A DNA stretch of 64,000 nucleotides from Zantedeschia hybrid cultivar (taxonomy: Eukaryota; Streptophyta; Magnoliopsida; Alismatales; Araceae). A program made the translations under genes and the position numbers. The notes beneath the pieces were generated by a model. The model was given only the letters and a program-made list of their open reading frames with translations, was not told the DNA's origin and did no database searches. The stretch spans positions 1,722,001-1,786,000 of the forward strand of contig JARZZO010000011.1 of the NCBI GenBank assembly GCA_030544215.1, written 5' to 3'. Shown one piece after another: positions 47,427-59,272 of this stretch. Positions within the stretch are counted from its first letter, which is position 1. Every line of letters begins with the position of its first letter.

Positions 47427-47760
47427 ATGTCGAGACCATCAAAGATAAATGGTCCTATGAATACACATAAAGACCTCTTCATTTTTAACCAACATACATG
47501 GGACTCCTGGACTTCTTGCCTTAAGGATACTCTCTTTAGAATCCTTGAAAAACTTGAAGAAATTCTTCGCTTGAAACTTGGCCTCCTTCTTGGTTGTGTC
47601 TATGTGTCCCCTTGTGTATCCCTTTATGTATCTGTCTCTTCATTGCAGCCCTTTGGGGGGTATTTATAGGGGATGGCGAGGCCACCGTAAGGAAAGAATG
47701 GACCGGTCAATACCCCCACCGGAGGGCCACAGCCATTAAAAAAAAAAAGTCCAAAATAGG
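47427..47760 (+). repeat. Promoter-like segment related to the array repeat
   Basis: Contains TATTTATAGG at 47659 followed by GAGGCCACCG and GACCGGTC...CACCGGAG, the same TATA plus ACCGGT arrangement as in the tandem array, about 1.2 kb downstream of the core copy. A GATCTGGATCGGCCGATCCAG palindrome lies at 47830-47850. Confidence 0.4.
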
Positions 47761-48039
47761 GGGATGAGAGCAAGGAATTTCGGGCCGGGTCGGGACCCGA
47801 AATCGAGATCCGGCGATCCTTACCCGATCCGATCTGGATCGGCCGATCCAGACGAAGTCCGGCCGGTCCGACTCGGCCGGATTTAAAAAAAATCAAAAAA
47901 TAAAATAAAAAATCAGAATGAATGCAATTCATGTATATCCATAAAAAATAAATATCAAAGACAACTAACTAACTAACTAATCATTTTTGTTATGCACTAA
48001 TTAAAAAAGACATTATTGTTGAAAAATACCTTAGAAAGA

Positions 48040-48827
48040 TCACATTTGTGATCCTTCATCATCTGACTCATAAGTTTGAGCTGGCGCGCCATAATCTGCC
48101 GACATGTATGTTGGATATCCATAGTCAAACAAGGAACTAGCGAGGTCTTCGAATCTTCTTTGAATACCTCTAGGTGTGTAAGCTTGTTGGCTTGAACTTT
48201 CTCATGATTGTGTTGGAGGGACAAAAATACCATATTGTATAGGTGGAGGTCCAGAGTACCTCTCAGTAGTGCTGTTGATGTCTGAATACGGCAGTGTAGG
48301 GGGGTGAAAAATGGGCGGATAAGACTGTGCATCTTCCCATGGGGGCCAATCACATCCTACCTGTCTCTGTTGACCTTCAAATCCCTTTTGTTGTCCTTGT
48401 ATTTAGCCTTGAGTTCCTTCATAATGACTCGGATCTGCGGAGTAATCTTTGTATCCTGTGGAACTGCCCTTAAGTGCAGAACCTCCCGATAGTCCAACAG
48501 TAGCAGCAGCAACGCCATCACCATCTCCATCTCCATCATCATCATCATCATCATCATCCTCAGTGGAGTCATCACTCTCCACTTGGCTTGTTTTCCTCAA
48601 CCGCCTTCTTCTACGCCTGTAGGTTTGTTTTCTACCTCGTACATGCTGGCCAAGTGAGGTGGTAAACATGGGGTGTCCTCAAGTGTCTCTCCAGTCTGCT
48701 GAACTCTCCCTTCTGCTTCTTCCGATAGGTCCACTCGTTGTTTAGACTTTCCTTCTGATTGTTTTCTCTTTTTGCTGCTAGGTGACTGCAGTGAAGATCT
48801 CGCTTGAACCTTAATTACAGTAATCAT
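48040..48827 (-). pseudogene. Decayed ORF, possible transposase C-terminal tail
   Basis: Minus-strand reading needs frame changes and passes one in-frame TAA. It begins QARSSLQSPSSKKRKQSEGK (about 48805), then LEDTPCLPPHLASMYEV, then in another frame a basic block and an acidic D/G run (48520-48560, coded by ATC repeats), ALKGSSTGYKDYSADPSHYE, stop, then WEDAQSYPPIFHPPTLPYSD to 48202, and in a third frame FEDLASSLFDYGYPTYM to 48040. The basic-acidic-Tyr/Pro-rich order recalls C-terminal tails of plant hAT-type transposases, but no dimerisation domain is visible, so the assignment is weak. Confidence 0.35.
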
Positions 48828-48865
48828 ACAAAAACCTCAATTGTTAACCACTAATTATGATTAAT

Positions 48866-49990
48866 TTTAACTAATTAACGTTAATAACATGCAATTAATG
48901 TAAAAATATGCACAATTATGTTCTAATATTAATTTTAACTAATTAACGCTAATAACATGCAATTAATGTAAAAATATGCACAATTATGTTCTAATAAGTT
49001 CAATTGAGTGTTTGGCATACTCAATTGAACCTTATCATAAAAAGCCTCAATTTTTAACCCCTAATTAAGGTTCATTTTAACTAATTAGCGCTAATAACAT
49101 ACAATTAATATAAAAAAAATACACAATTATATTCTAATAAGTTCAATTGAGTGTTTGACATACTCAATTGAACCTTAATTACACTAATCATACAAAAGTC
49201 TTAATGTTTAACTCCTAATTAGGGTTAATTTTAACTAATTAACATTAATAACATGCAATTAATGTAAAAATATATACAATTATGTTCTAATAAGTTCAAT
49301 TGAGTGTTTGACACACTCATTTGAACCTTAATTACACTAATCATACAAAAGTCCTAATTTTTAACTCCTAATTATGGTTAATTTTAACTAATTAACACTA
49401 ATAACATGCAATTAATGTAAAAAAATGCACAATTATATTCTAATAAGTTCAATTGAGTGTTTGGCACACTCAATTGAACCTTAATTACACTAATCATACA
49501 AAAATCCTAATTTTTAACTCCTAATTATAGTTAATTTTAACTAATTAACACTAATAACATGCAATTAATTGAAAAAAACGCACAATTATGTTCTAATAAG
49601 TTCAATTGAGTGTTTGGCACACTCAATTGAACTTTTATTACACTAATCGTCCAAAAACTCTAATTTTTAACTCATTAATGAGGGTTAATTTTTACTAATT
49701 AACGCTAATAACATGCAATTAATGTAAAAATATGCACAATTATGTTCTAATAAGTTCAATTGAGTGTTTGGCACACTCAATTGAACTTTAATTACACTAA
49801 TCATACAAAAGTCCCAATTTTTAACCCTTAATTAGACATTTTAACTAATTAACGCTAATAGCATGCAATTAATGCAAAAAAAAATGCACAATTATGTTCT
49901 AATAAGTTCAATTGATTGTTTGGCACACTCAATTGAACCTTAATTATACTAATCATGCAAAAACTCCAATTTTTAACTCTTAATTAAGGT
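48866..49990. repeat. About 150-bp satellite with a hairpin in every unit
   Basis: Seven units with steps of 143-154 bp, marked by GTTCAATTGAGTGTTTGGCA at 48998, 49141, 49293, 49447, 49600, 49754 and 49906. Each carries the near-perfect stem GTTCAATTGAGT / ACTCAATTGAAC with a 6-9 nt loop, plus CTAATTAACGCTAATAACAT and TGCAATTAATGTAAAAA. The first unit has an extra 72-bp internal duplication (48866-49000). Confidence 0.85.
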
Positions 49991-50309
49991 TAATTTTAAG
50001 AATTTTATCTAATCAACATGCTAAAAAAAAATTTTAACCTAAGTATTAATAGATATACACAATATACACAATCATATATTATTTCTAATTTTTTGAGAAT
50101 TTTAAAAAAATAGATCGAAATATACATAAACTCAGATCGGGATGCGAAAAGAAAATCCGACGTCGATGGCGGCGGTGACGGTGACAACAGCGGCAGTGGT
50201 GGCTCCCAGACGGCCGGCCAACGATGATGGGGTGAAAACCCCCTCCTTTCGGTCGAGATCTCAAAGAAAGAGAGAGAGAGAGAGAGAGAAGAAGAAGAAG
50301 ATGGCCGGC

Positions 50310-50850
50310 AGCGGCACCAGTGGGTGCCAACATTGGGCACCCCCACCAGTAGAGGAGTGCCACCGGTGGGCAACCCCACTGGTGAGGTGGGGGGGTGCCA
50401 CCGGCGGGCACACCCAGCGGGGCCACTACCTCCCCCCTGCATATTTTTTATTCCTCTCCCCCCTCCCAACACTAACTCTCTCTCCTTCCTTTTTTTTAAT
50501 GGACAAGAACCCTTCTCCTAGGAGTGATAAATGAGCGTATTAAACCCTCCAACCAATTCGAATCGGAATCGGCCGATTCCGCAATCCATAGGCAAGAGAG
50601 GGAGAAATGGGTGATGAGAGGAGGGAAGGGAGCCCAGTGGGCACCCCCCACCGGTGGGTGCCAACGTTGGGCACCCCCACCAGTAGGGGAGTGCCACCGG
50701 TGGACACCCCCACTGGTGGGGGTAAGGGGGTGCCACCGACGGGCACACTCACCAGGGCCACTACCTCCCCTCCTGCATGTTTTTTATTCCTCTCCCCCCT
50801 CCCAACACTAACTCTCTCTCCTTCCTTTTTTTTAATGGACACTTCCTTCA
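50310..50850 (+). repeat. ACCGGT-rich module, duplicated at about 335 bp
   Basis: 50321-50505 and 50655-50840 are near copies: TGGGTGCCAAC-TTGGGCAC, GAGTGCCACCGGTGG, TTTTTTATTCCTCTCCCCCC, CAACACTAACTCTCTCTCC, TTTTTAATGGAC. The GC-rich part has the same CCACCGGTGGGxGTGCC vocabulary as the tandem array. A GA run lies at 50270-50290. Confidence 0.65.
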
Positions 50851-50999
50851 ATGGCCCAATGATTGGGCATGAACACACATCTCGCTCAATGGGAACATTC
50901 TCCACTTACCAAAGCCACTAACTCCTCTCCCACCTCTTCTTCTTCCTTTTTTTTTTATTCTTCACCAATGGAGAAGACCCCCACCGGTGGAGCATTAAA

Positions 51000-51055
51000 T
51001 GCCCACCGAACCGGTGGGGGGGGCGAAGCTGGACCAGTGGACCCCCTCACCGGTC

Positions 51056-51099
<44 letters not shown>

Positions 51100-51490
51100 A
51101 AAGGGGGCCACCGATGGGGGCCTATTGTAGACCCCAAGCTTGTGTGCTGCTGTCTCTCCTGCTGCTGCTGCTTTGTGGGCTTTCTTTGGATTATATTGGG
51201 CCTGGTTTTGGGCCTCACTTGGATTGATTTTGGGGCTGCAGTGGGCCTGGCTTTTGGACTTCTTATTGGACTGATTTCTGGGATTGTTTGGGCTTGGTTT
51301 TAGGGCCTGTTTAGGGAGTGGTTTTGGAGCTATTTGGGCCTGGTTCGGACTGGTTTTGGACTGGTATAGGCCTAATTTTAGGGCCTGGTTTTTTGGGATT
51401 GCGGGGGGGCTTGTTTGGACTGATTTTTTGGGCAGCTCTTGGGTTTCACTTACACTGCAGTTGGACTTCATCGGCCTTGGACAGAGGCTC
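51000..51490 (+). repeat. CT run plus GGGCCTGG/GGACTG word repeat
   Basis: 51011-51060 has CACCGGTCC-type words, 51060-51096 is a CT run, and 51175-51480 repeats TTGGGCCTGG, TTTTGGACTG and TGGGATTG words as does 5580-5800 of the array. The order of modules (ACCGGT, CT/GA, GGGCCT) is shared with the array, suggesting a diverged family member. The long frames over it are compositional. Confidence 0.5.
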
Positions 51491-51996
51491 CAACTCAAGG
51501 TATAATTTTGTCCCCGCTCTTGCGCCAATTCAAATCCTTCATGTACACACACATGTGCTGTCCTCTTCGCATTCATACATGTAATTTTGTCTAGGGTAAA
51601 CCCTAGCCTTGCTTTGTGCACGCCTTGCATGTGTGCAGGCATGACTCGGGTCCTATTTATGTTAAAAAAAATTGTCAACACAAGTGCAGCATTATATTCA
51701 TCCTATCTAGACAAGGCAATGAAGATGTGGACCACTTGATGATAAGTTTGATATAAGTTAGGATGTTCGGAGCTTCTTTGGTTTGTTGGCCAATTTCAGA
51801 CAGGATTCCAGGCCACACACAAAATGTGGACTTACTTCCACAGCCTACAGAAGAAAGAAGCAGCTTCAGATTGAGTGTTCATCTACTCATTCCTCAATCC
51901 TCATGCATCTGCATATTCCAAGGAAATAGAATTACATTGAAAAATATCACATCATTCATCTTTCATTTGTAATCTTAGGTTTATACTTACAGTTCC

Positions 51997-52080
51997 TGTT
52001 GATAGGTGGTAGAAGATTTTGAGAAATTTGTAACTGCATGTTGATAGGTGGCAGAAGATTCTGAGAAATTTGTAACTGCC
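51997..52080. repeat. 42-bp tandem duplication
   Basis: TGTTGATAGGTGG-AGAAGATT...GAGAAATTTGTAACTGC occurs at 51997 and 52039. Confidence 0.7.
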
Positions 52081-52610
52081 ACCTTCCTTCTTTTTCTTTT
52101 GTCAAAGAGTTTATGATGCGGGACAAGGGGAAAGAGGGGGGGGAAACGAGAGTGGATCCTGTCGGCCTCGCACTAGCAGGGAGGGAAAATCCTTGGCGTG
52201 GCACCAGAGAGGGGAAAGGGAGGCCGGCGTCGCACCGACAGATTTCCTCCGGCGTCGCACTAGGGCTGGGGTTTGGGGCTCTCTCTCGCAGAGAACCGAT
52301 TCGGTAAAACACTCTGATATTTTTTTTCTTCAAAACCAATCTTCTCCATCTCATTTCTGGAACACATACATATATATAGACTCGTTCTTGTAACTCCTCA
52401 TGACTCTTGGACTTCCGTCCTTACCCTCCTACATTTCTAAAACTCCTAAAAAATAAAAATCTCATAATGGATCATAAATGGTCCTAATACATGTAAATAA
52501 ATGGAACTCCATAAACCATGCATCGTCTCCTTCATCAGTTTATGTGTTGTGAACGAAGGTGCCCTATGATGTAGGCTGTACTAACAGTATGATTTATAAA
52601 TACTCTCTTT

Positions 52611-52905
52611 GTGCCATCATTCAGCCTCTAGATAATTTGCTACCCCGCCCCAATGCCTGGACGGCACTTCTGTGCCATCATTTAGTCTCTAAATGATTTG
52701 CTACGCCGCCCCACTGGGACTAGACACCACCTCATGTAAGCTTCTTCTGAAAGTAGGTACCCAATCCCCTCCCCCTGGCACAATGCCTGGATACAATTTG
52801 TGCCAGCACTCAGCCTCTGATGATGCACTACACCCACACCGCTGGGACTCATAGCCACCTCAGGTAAACTTCTTCTGAAGGTAGGTGCTCAATCCCCTCT
52901 TCTAC
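52611..52905. repeat. Direct repeats of a TGTGCCATCATTCAGCCTCT block
   Basis: Related segments start at 52611, 52672 and 52800; the last two share GCTGGGACTCA...CCACCTCA-GTAA-CTTCTTCTGAA-GTAGGT. Non-coding. Confidence 0.6.
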
Positions 52906-52934
52906 CCCTGTGATGAAAACCTCGGCTGTGAAAG

Positions 52935-53135
52935 TATCGGAATCGTTGGAGATGCTTACGTATCGGTATCGGCAGCGAATACCGATACAGGGTACCCCGA
53001 TACCAGCCCACCCAAACAAAGTAAAAAAAATAAACTGTTTCAGCCGGTACCGGCTGATACAGCTGATACAGATACCGATACATATTGGTATCGGTACCCA
53101 CCCATACGGATACTGATACCGAGATTGCCATCCTT
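52935..53135. repeat. ATACCGATAC-type low-complexity repeat
   Basis: Repeated GGTATCGG, ATACCGATAC, GGTACCGGCTGATACAG words in both orientations. The six-frame ORFs here are artefacts of the repeat. Confidence 0.65.
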
Positions 53136-53994
53136 GCTGACGTGGGCCAGAGAAATATCTGCCAAGAGTCTACAGCCACACCATCTAAACTTCCAAGTGA
53201 TAATCCTGTGCATGTCATTAAAGGAAAAGGACATCCTGATGGGGTCATATCCCTTGCATTTCTCCAAAGGCTGACGTTGTCACATTATACACAGTGCTAG
53301 GAAATATTCCACTTTCTGGATCTCCAATAGTGCTTCTATTCAATAACCTCCAACACAACCTGCTTTCTTCTGTTTCTAGCTTCCAAGCCATCTGCTCATC
53401 TTTTTACTGTTTTTTTATTTTTGGGGAGCTCGCCCTCCTCTGTTTACAGTTTTTTCTTGCAATGAATTGTGACTTGTGTCACCTTCAAGAGAAAGCTACT
53501 TTCTCACAAGAGCTAGGTTGAAACCCCTGTGATTTTTTATCCTGGGCCCCCTTCCGTGTTACTTTCCAGAAGCTACCTAGAAAACATCATGCAAATACAG
53601 GAACCTTCCATGAATAGCATTCATCTTCTTAGCAACAATCTCTAGAAGACAATGAGAAGGACTGGTGGCAGAGGGAAGGCAATGCACGCCCTTGCTAAAG
53701 AATCGCAGTAACAAAAGGTGGCGAGGAAAAATGAGACAGAAGCCGCAGCAGGAAAAGTATACGGCAAGCAGCAAACTTACGGCAGCTGTGAATCCACTGG
53801 CTGAGAGCCAAAAAAGATGAAGGTAGCACCAACCACAGTGACTGGAGAAATTAGCAGTAACTTCACCGGTCACCACCGGTGATGGCAGCAAATGGCGAGG
53901 CAGGCGACGACAGTGTTGACAATGTCCCAGAAGAGGATGACAGCAATGAATCTCGTGGCAGATTGACAATGCTCCAAGTGCCGCAGGTCAAAAA

Positions 53995-56254
53995 ATGGGG
54001 AAGACGCCCTGTGTTGAACCCTTTTTTAAAAGGAAAAGGGGAAGGGGAAGGACCCCCCCCCCCCCCACCGGTTGCCCAAACCGGTGGGGGGGATCCAACC
54101 GGTGGCACCCCCCCACCGGTTGGGAACCGGTGGGGGTGCCCACCGCCCCCCCCCCCCCCCCCCCCCTCCTCTCAAGTCTCTCTCTCACTCTCTCCTCTCA
54201 CCCTTATTAAACAAAGAAAAAGAGAAAAGGAGAAGAGAGAGAAGCAAACCGGTGGGTACCCCCCCCCCCCGCCCTGTGTTGAACCCTTTTTTAAAAGGAA
54301 AAGGGGAAGGACCCCCCCCCCCCACCGGTTGCCCAAACCGGTGGGGGGGATCCAACCGGTGGCACCCCCCCACCGGTTGGGAACCGGTGGGGGTGCCCAC
54401 CGCCCCCCCCCCCCCCCCCTCCTCTCAAGTCTCTCTCTCACTCTCTCCTCTCACCCTTATTAAATAAAGAAAAAGAGAAAAGGAGAAGAGAGAGAAGCAA
54501 ACCGGTGGATACCCCCCCCCCCCCGGACCTCAAAGAATTCCGGTGGGTACGCCCCACCTCAAAGAACTCCGGTGGGTACCCCCCCCCCCCCCACCTCAAG
54601 ATCCAACGGTGGGTACCCCCACCGGTTGAGGCCCCCATGGGTAAGAAGCACTCCATGCCCATTTGGCCCAAAATTTCTTAGGAAAAACTCTGCTCATTTG
54701 AAGACCAAATCCGGTGCTCTTGCCCGGGTTTGCTGCGTTTGGAGGAGATATTTTCTCGAAGGACTCTCTTACTAAGGTTTATTCCTAAGGGGAAACTCTG
54801 CCAAATTTATATTGTAAAATCGCCGTTTTATAAGACGGGATTATGCCGAAATGATAAATGAAATGTCAATATTGTTCTTTGAGTATATATGTGTACATGT
54901 GTGTTCATGAATCTATTACTTGAGTAACATTGTGTTATTATATTTTCACATGCATAATTAAATTATTAATTAGTTTAATGACTAATTAAAATACATAAAA
55001 TACATAATCAAATATTCTAAAATATCATTGGCCTCACCCCATACATAACTAATCATAGACTCATAATCAAAACTCAATAATGAAACATTAAGACATAAAA
55101 TAATATACTTAAGTTAAAAAATGACTTAAATACCTCCCATGCTTAATTAATTAATAAAATCTGCGAAAATTATTTAAAATCAGTAAAATGGATATAAAAA
55201 TCAGAAAAATTCTGTAAAAAACCAATAATACTCAGTAAAAATCAGAAAACCAAATCTGAAAATTACATAAACCAAAAAAATATGACTTAAATATCCTTCA
55301 CATATCCAATTAATTAATAAAAATAAGTAAAATTAATAAAAAATCATAAAAATCAGTAAAAAACAGAAAACCAAATCTGAAAACATGTAAAATTTTTGAA
55401 ATGACCAAAATGCCCCTAGAACTTAATAAAATTACAAAAATACCCTCACACATGATAAAAATCTGTAAAAATCATAGAAAATTCTTAAAAAATATCAAAA
55501 CCTCTCATATGCCCAAAATACCTTCATAAGATGGATAAAATTATCAAAATACCCTCAGTATGATAAAAATAAATAAAAATCTCAGAAAAATATAAAAATA
55601 AACTTTAAGTCTAGAAATCCAATTCGGGTAAAATTACCAAAATACCCTTATAATCCAAACACACTTGAAATAACTCTAAAATACCTCATAAGGTTTTGAA
55701 ACCTTCCTAAATCATTAAAATTCATTTCACACACTAAAGTGACAATAATACCCCTATACCCTCCAACTTAGCATACTTACAAAAATACTCTTATGGGTCT
55801 AAAATACTTGGAATCAATTCAGAATACTTGGAGTCAATCCAATATACTTGGAATTAATCCAGATAACTTGGAGTTAATCCAAAATCATATAAACCTATCC
55901 TAAACTTGGGTGAGGCCAAGAGCTTAACCTAAAACATATCTCCATATGCATGTGCTGCATGCAGTCGTAGTGTTGCATGTTATAAGGACATCATACGGAC
56001 GGTTAATCAAGAGTTGTCGAGTGGTTGCTCGACGTAATTAACACTGATCGAGGTCAGTGGAGAGAGGTCATATACTCAGATCTTCGCCTGATCCGAAGTC
56101 CTGGACTCCCTGAGGACTAATCCTAAGCTCTCATAGTCCAATAAATAAAACTGACCTATATTTCTCCAGATAAAAACAAAAAGGCCCAAAACGACAAGGA
56201 TTTTTTTTTAAATAATCCGATAGGAGAGACATTTAGGTTAGGTCCCAAACACCC
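53995..56254 (-). repeat. Inverted, diverged single copy of the array repeat
   Basis: Read on the minus strand it starts at 56254 with TGTTTGGGACCTAACCTAAA and runs through the core (56139-55992), the AT-rich GATTTTTAC segment, CGTCTTATAAAACGGCGAT (54826), the AAATGGGCATGGAGTGCTTC block and the ACCGGT/poly-G part. It has no first promoter half, so it corresponds to one long-terminal-like copy of about 2.26 kb. Near its end a 265-bp segment is directly duplicated (54006-54270 and 54271-54520). A target duplication was not convincing. Confidence 0.8.
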
Positions 56255-56640
56255 TGCTATTCAGATCTGACGGCAAGTCAAAAATGGCAATGGCAGCAAC
56301 CAAAGATGACAGCAGTAATGATGGCCGCAACGGGCAGCAGGCTACAAGCACGGTAGTGGCAGAACTGTCTAAAGATGACACACATGACAATGGTGATATC
56401 ATAAAAACCTTGAAAAATTGTTGAAAGAGCTCAAACTGTGAGAAAGTGGAGGAGGAATTTCAAACACAGTAAAGGAAGGAAAAGGTGTTGCAGGAGAATA
56501 TCAATGTCAGAGAGAAATGAATCTGTGCTATAAGGACGGAGCACACACAGGAGCAAAAAAAAAAGACGTAAGAGAAATTCGACACAACGGGAAGAACTGG
56601 GCAATGCAAAGGAACTCAATGTCCACAGAATGTTGAGAAC

Positions 56641-56930
56641 GATGGCTCTAATACCACCTTAAGAGATGTAGCAAGGAAAATGTTGAAGCTTCTTCTATTG
56701 AACATGACAGCCTGATAATATACAAACGTATAACAGTCCTAACACAAGTGAGAGGAGGACACCTTCCTAATACTAACTGGAACAGGAAATATACACACTA
56801 TTTCTAATAGAACTGGTATCCTAATACAATCCTAATTGGACTAGGAATCCTAGCATAAGCAGGAAAATACATATATACACAATCTCTCTAGCAGATAATC
56901 TGGTACATTTATGTGCACATTGTGCTCACA
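56641..56930 (-). mobile_element. Possible LTR relic with primer-binding site
   Basis: GATGGCTCTAATACCA (56641-56656) is, on the minus strand, TGGTATTAGAGCCATC, one base from the common plant LTR-element PBS. The sequence to its right (56657 to about 56930) would be the LTR. No partner LTR was found; the inverted repeat at 53995-56254 may have inserted into this element's interior. Confidence 0.35.
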
Positions 56931-57649
56931 TGTGATGTGCATTTTTTTCCAACCATATTTATGTGCACTCTTTATTAGTCATGAGTTATCTCTTGTAATT
57001 TCCTTTTTTTCCCCACTTCGGGGTAGGTAGTTTTATGTGAGGTGTTTGTAAGAGTAGTTAATGTTGTCGGCAAGGAATCTCTCCAAGCCACTGATTGTAC
57101 CTCCTCTATATTTTAATATAAATGGTGGTATAGTCCACATCATTTTTGAAAAAAAATATGTGTTGAACTCAAGCCACAAGAAACACCAAAAACAATAAGC
57201 ATCGTTGTAGCTGTATCTAATGAATTAGATGTTCCACCTATTTTCAGCCCACAAATACTCTAAATGACTATTTGTTTTTTCTTTCACTGAGAATAAAAGG
57301 CAGGCTTAGTGAGTATAGCCACCAATATATATGTCTGAAATTTATGCCAACAAGATGCTCCCCAAAGAGCAGGATTCACATTTTTTCAACAAATGGAACA
57401 CAATCAACCAGCTAAAAAGAACTTCCTCTTCATCAATTATTCAAAAAATATTCACCAAATAATGTCAATAGGCCATAGCTCCTTCGTCCCATTTCCCTTG
57501 AAACAAAAATATTCAATAATCATTGATACCTTATGCTGAACCAAATAGCAAAAGCACAGCTTAAAGCCAAGGAGTTGCAGAAGAGGTGAACTTACCCAAA
57601 ATAAGAAAACATATAAAGGTAGTTGTGTATGGCCAATCAGCCACCAAGG
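56931..57649. other. PPR gene downstream region; no gene seen
   Basis: AT-rich. It includes the probable 3' UTR of the PPR gene next to 57649. Confidence 0.4.
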
Positions 57650-59272
57650 TCAACATGCTGATCCTTTAAGCTGAACAATTGTGTTTTTATTTTGCTTAAT
57701 CAAGTTTTTGATCCTATCAACAACGTCATATGCATTCTTTTTCTCAGCCTCATCCAGGAGCAAATTGCAAGTCCGACTTCTAGGTGGTATTTCTTGATTT
57801 ATCATTTCCTCAAAGAGAAGGAGAGCCCATTCAGATTTCCCAGCTCTACAGAGCCCATGAATCAAGAGAGAGTATGTTGCCAGATCTAAACTCAAATGGT
57901 GCTTGTTGACCATGTTATTTATCAAAGTGGAGAGCAAATCATCAGTCTTCCCTCTCTTAAAACACAGCTTAAGAAGTGGACTGTATGTTAGGAGATCAGG
58001 CTTACAGGAAGCATGCTCCAACTTCTCCAACACCTTTAAAGCATCTTTCTCACATGAATGGTGACAAAACATTGAGATCATGGTGTTGTAAGTTGACAAA
58101 TTGGGTATGACCCCCTTCAAATGCATATCTACCTCAAATATGTGTGTGGCCTCAGACAATCGACCAGCCCTACCTAGCACATAGATCAAGGAGTTGTAGA
58201 ATAGGGTATCTGGTTTGCAGCCAGCTGACTTCATCCTCTCAGCTATCTGCAATGCAGCTTCATATTCCTCTGATTTAGCCAGTGAATGCATGACAATGGT
58301 GTATGTGATGACATTAGGAGCGCAACCCTCGGCATACATGTCATCTAGAAGCCTATAGACCTTATCAAAACTGCAGTGTTTGCAGTGAGCTTCGAGAATG
58401 GTTGAGTATGTGATCACAGAAGGGCGAAAACCGTAGCCTTTCATCTCCAGAATCGTCCACTCAGCTTCATCAATCCGATTGACCTTGCACCACCCATGGA
58501 CAAAAATGTTGAATGTGTAAGCATTTGGTGGAATATGGGCCTTGAGTTCCAAAAAGACTTCTCGAGCAGCCTCGACATGTTTCTCCTTGCAAAGGGTGTC
58601 AAGCAAGATATTCATTGCCTCTGTGTTCTTCTCAAGTCCCATATTACCTAAATCATCAAACATCTTAATGGCATCCTCCCACCTCCATGTGCCTGCAAGT
58701 CGCCTCATCACCTTCGCGACTGTCTCAAGCGTAATGAGACCTTCTTCACGCATCTCATTGACCAACTCAGTCATCCTATCCAGTTGCTTCATCTTCCCCA
58801 GCAAGTCTACCATCTTATTATACGTCCCTGATGTATGCTTATATCCTGAACGCAAACCCGCCCACCTAAAGAACCCCAAAGCAGACTTCCAGTCATCTCC
58901 AAATCCCCAAAACAAGTTGTGCACGAGGGAGATTGATAGCTGAATCTCAGAGCAATTGCGATCACACTGAAGCCACTCAATGACATCCTCAACAGTCCCA
59001 TTACATATTCTGGATATGACACCACGGACTCGACGGGTGGCCTCCTTCTCATCTAACTGGGATCCCTGACAACTGCTTGCATTAGCCACATCTCCTATTG
59101 ACGGAGGAGAACTGGTTAGGCATCTGTAACAATGCAATGCTCCAAACACTGCAGGACAATTAAAAAAGACGATCCTCTGAATGCCGCCACAGCCCCCTTG
59201 AATCCTCCCTGCGATGAAAACCATCGAAATGGAGTCTGGATTGGTTCCAACAGCACCCTGCATCGCCCCCAA
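57650..59272 (-). CDS. P-class pentatricopeptide-repeat protein
   Basis: 540 codons, intronless. About ten PPR motifs of 34-36 residues run from about residue 148 to 505, for example AYTFNIFVHGWCKVNRIDEA, VITYSTILEAHCKHCSFDKV, VITYTIVMHSLAKSEEYEAA, TLFYNSLIYVLGRAGRLSEA and LATYSLLIHGLCRAGKSEWA. There is no E, DYW or SMR domain, so it is P-class. P-class proteins bind organelle RNA and act in stability, splicing or translation. The N-terminus lacks acidic residues and has Arg, Cys and hydrophobic residues, fitting mitochondrial import; Met17 (ATG 59224) gives a cleaner presequence than the first ATG at 59272. It resembles the At3g04130 type from memory. The target RNA is unknown. Confidence 0.9.
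   Translation of the reverse strand: MGAMQGAVGTNPDSISMVFIAGRIQGGCGGIQRIVFFNCPAVFGALHCYRCLTSSPPSIGDVANASSCQGSQLDEKEATRRVRGVISRICNGTVEDVIEWLQCDRNCSEIQLSISLVHNLFWGFGDDWKSALGFFRWAGLRSGYKHTSGTYNKMVDLLGKMKQLDRMTELVNEMREEGLITLETVAKVMRRLAGTWRWEDAIKMFDDLGNMGLEKNTEAMNILLDTLCKEKHVEAAREVFLELKAHIPPNAYTFNIFVHGWCKVNRIDEAEWTILEMKGYGFRPSVITYSTILEAHCKHCSFDKVYRLLDDMYAEGCAPNVITYTIVMHSLAKSEEYEAALQIAERMKSAGCKPDTLFYNSLIYVLGRAGRLSEATHIFEVDMHLKGVIPNLSTYNTMISMFCHHSCEKDALKVLEKLEHASCKPDLLTYSPLLKLCFKRGKTDDLLSTLINNMVNKHHLSLDLATYSLLIHGLCRAGKSEWALLLFEEMINQEIPPRSRTCNLLLDEAEKKNAYDVVDRIKNLIKQNKNTIVQLKGSAC

Noticed and set aside
50005..51681. ORFs up to 228 codons in the 50-51.7 kb repeats
   Set aside because: Composition is dominated by CT runs and GGGCCT/ACCGGT repeats; there are no domain motifs.
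53879..54467. Plus-strand ORFs of 131-194 codons rich in Pro
   Set aside because: They cross the duplicated ACCGGT/poly-C segment of a repeat and end within it; not gene-like.
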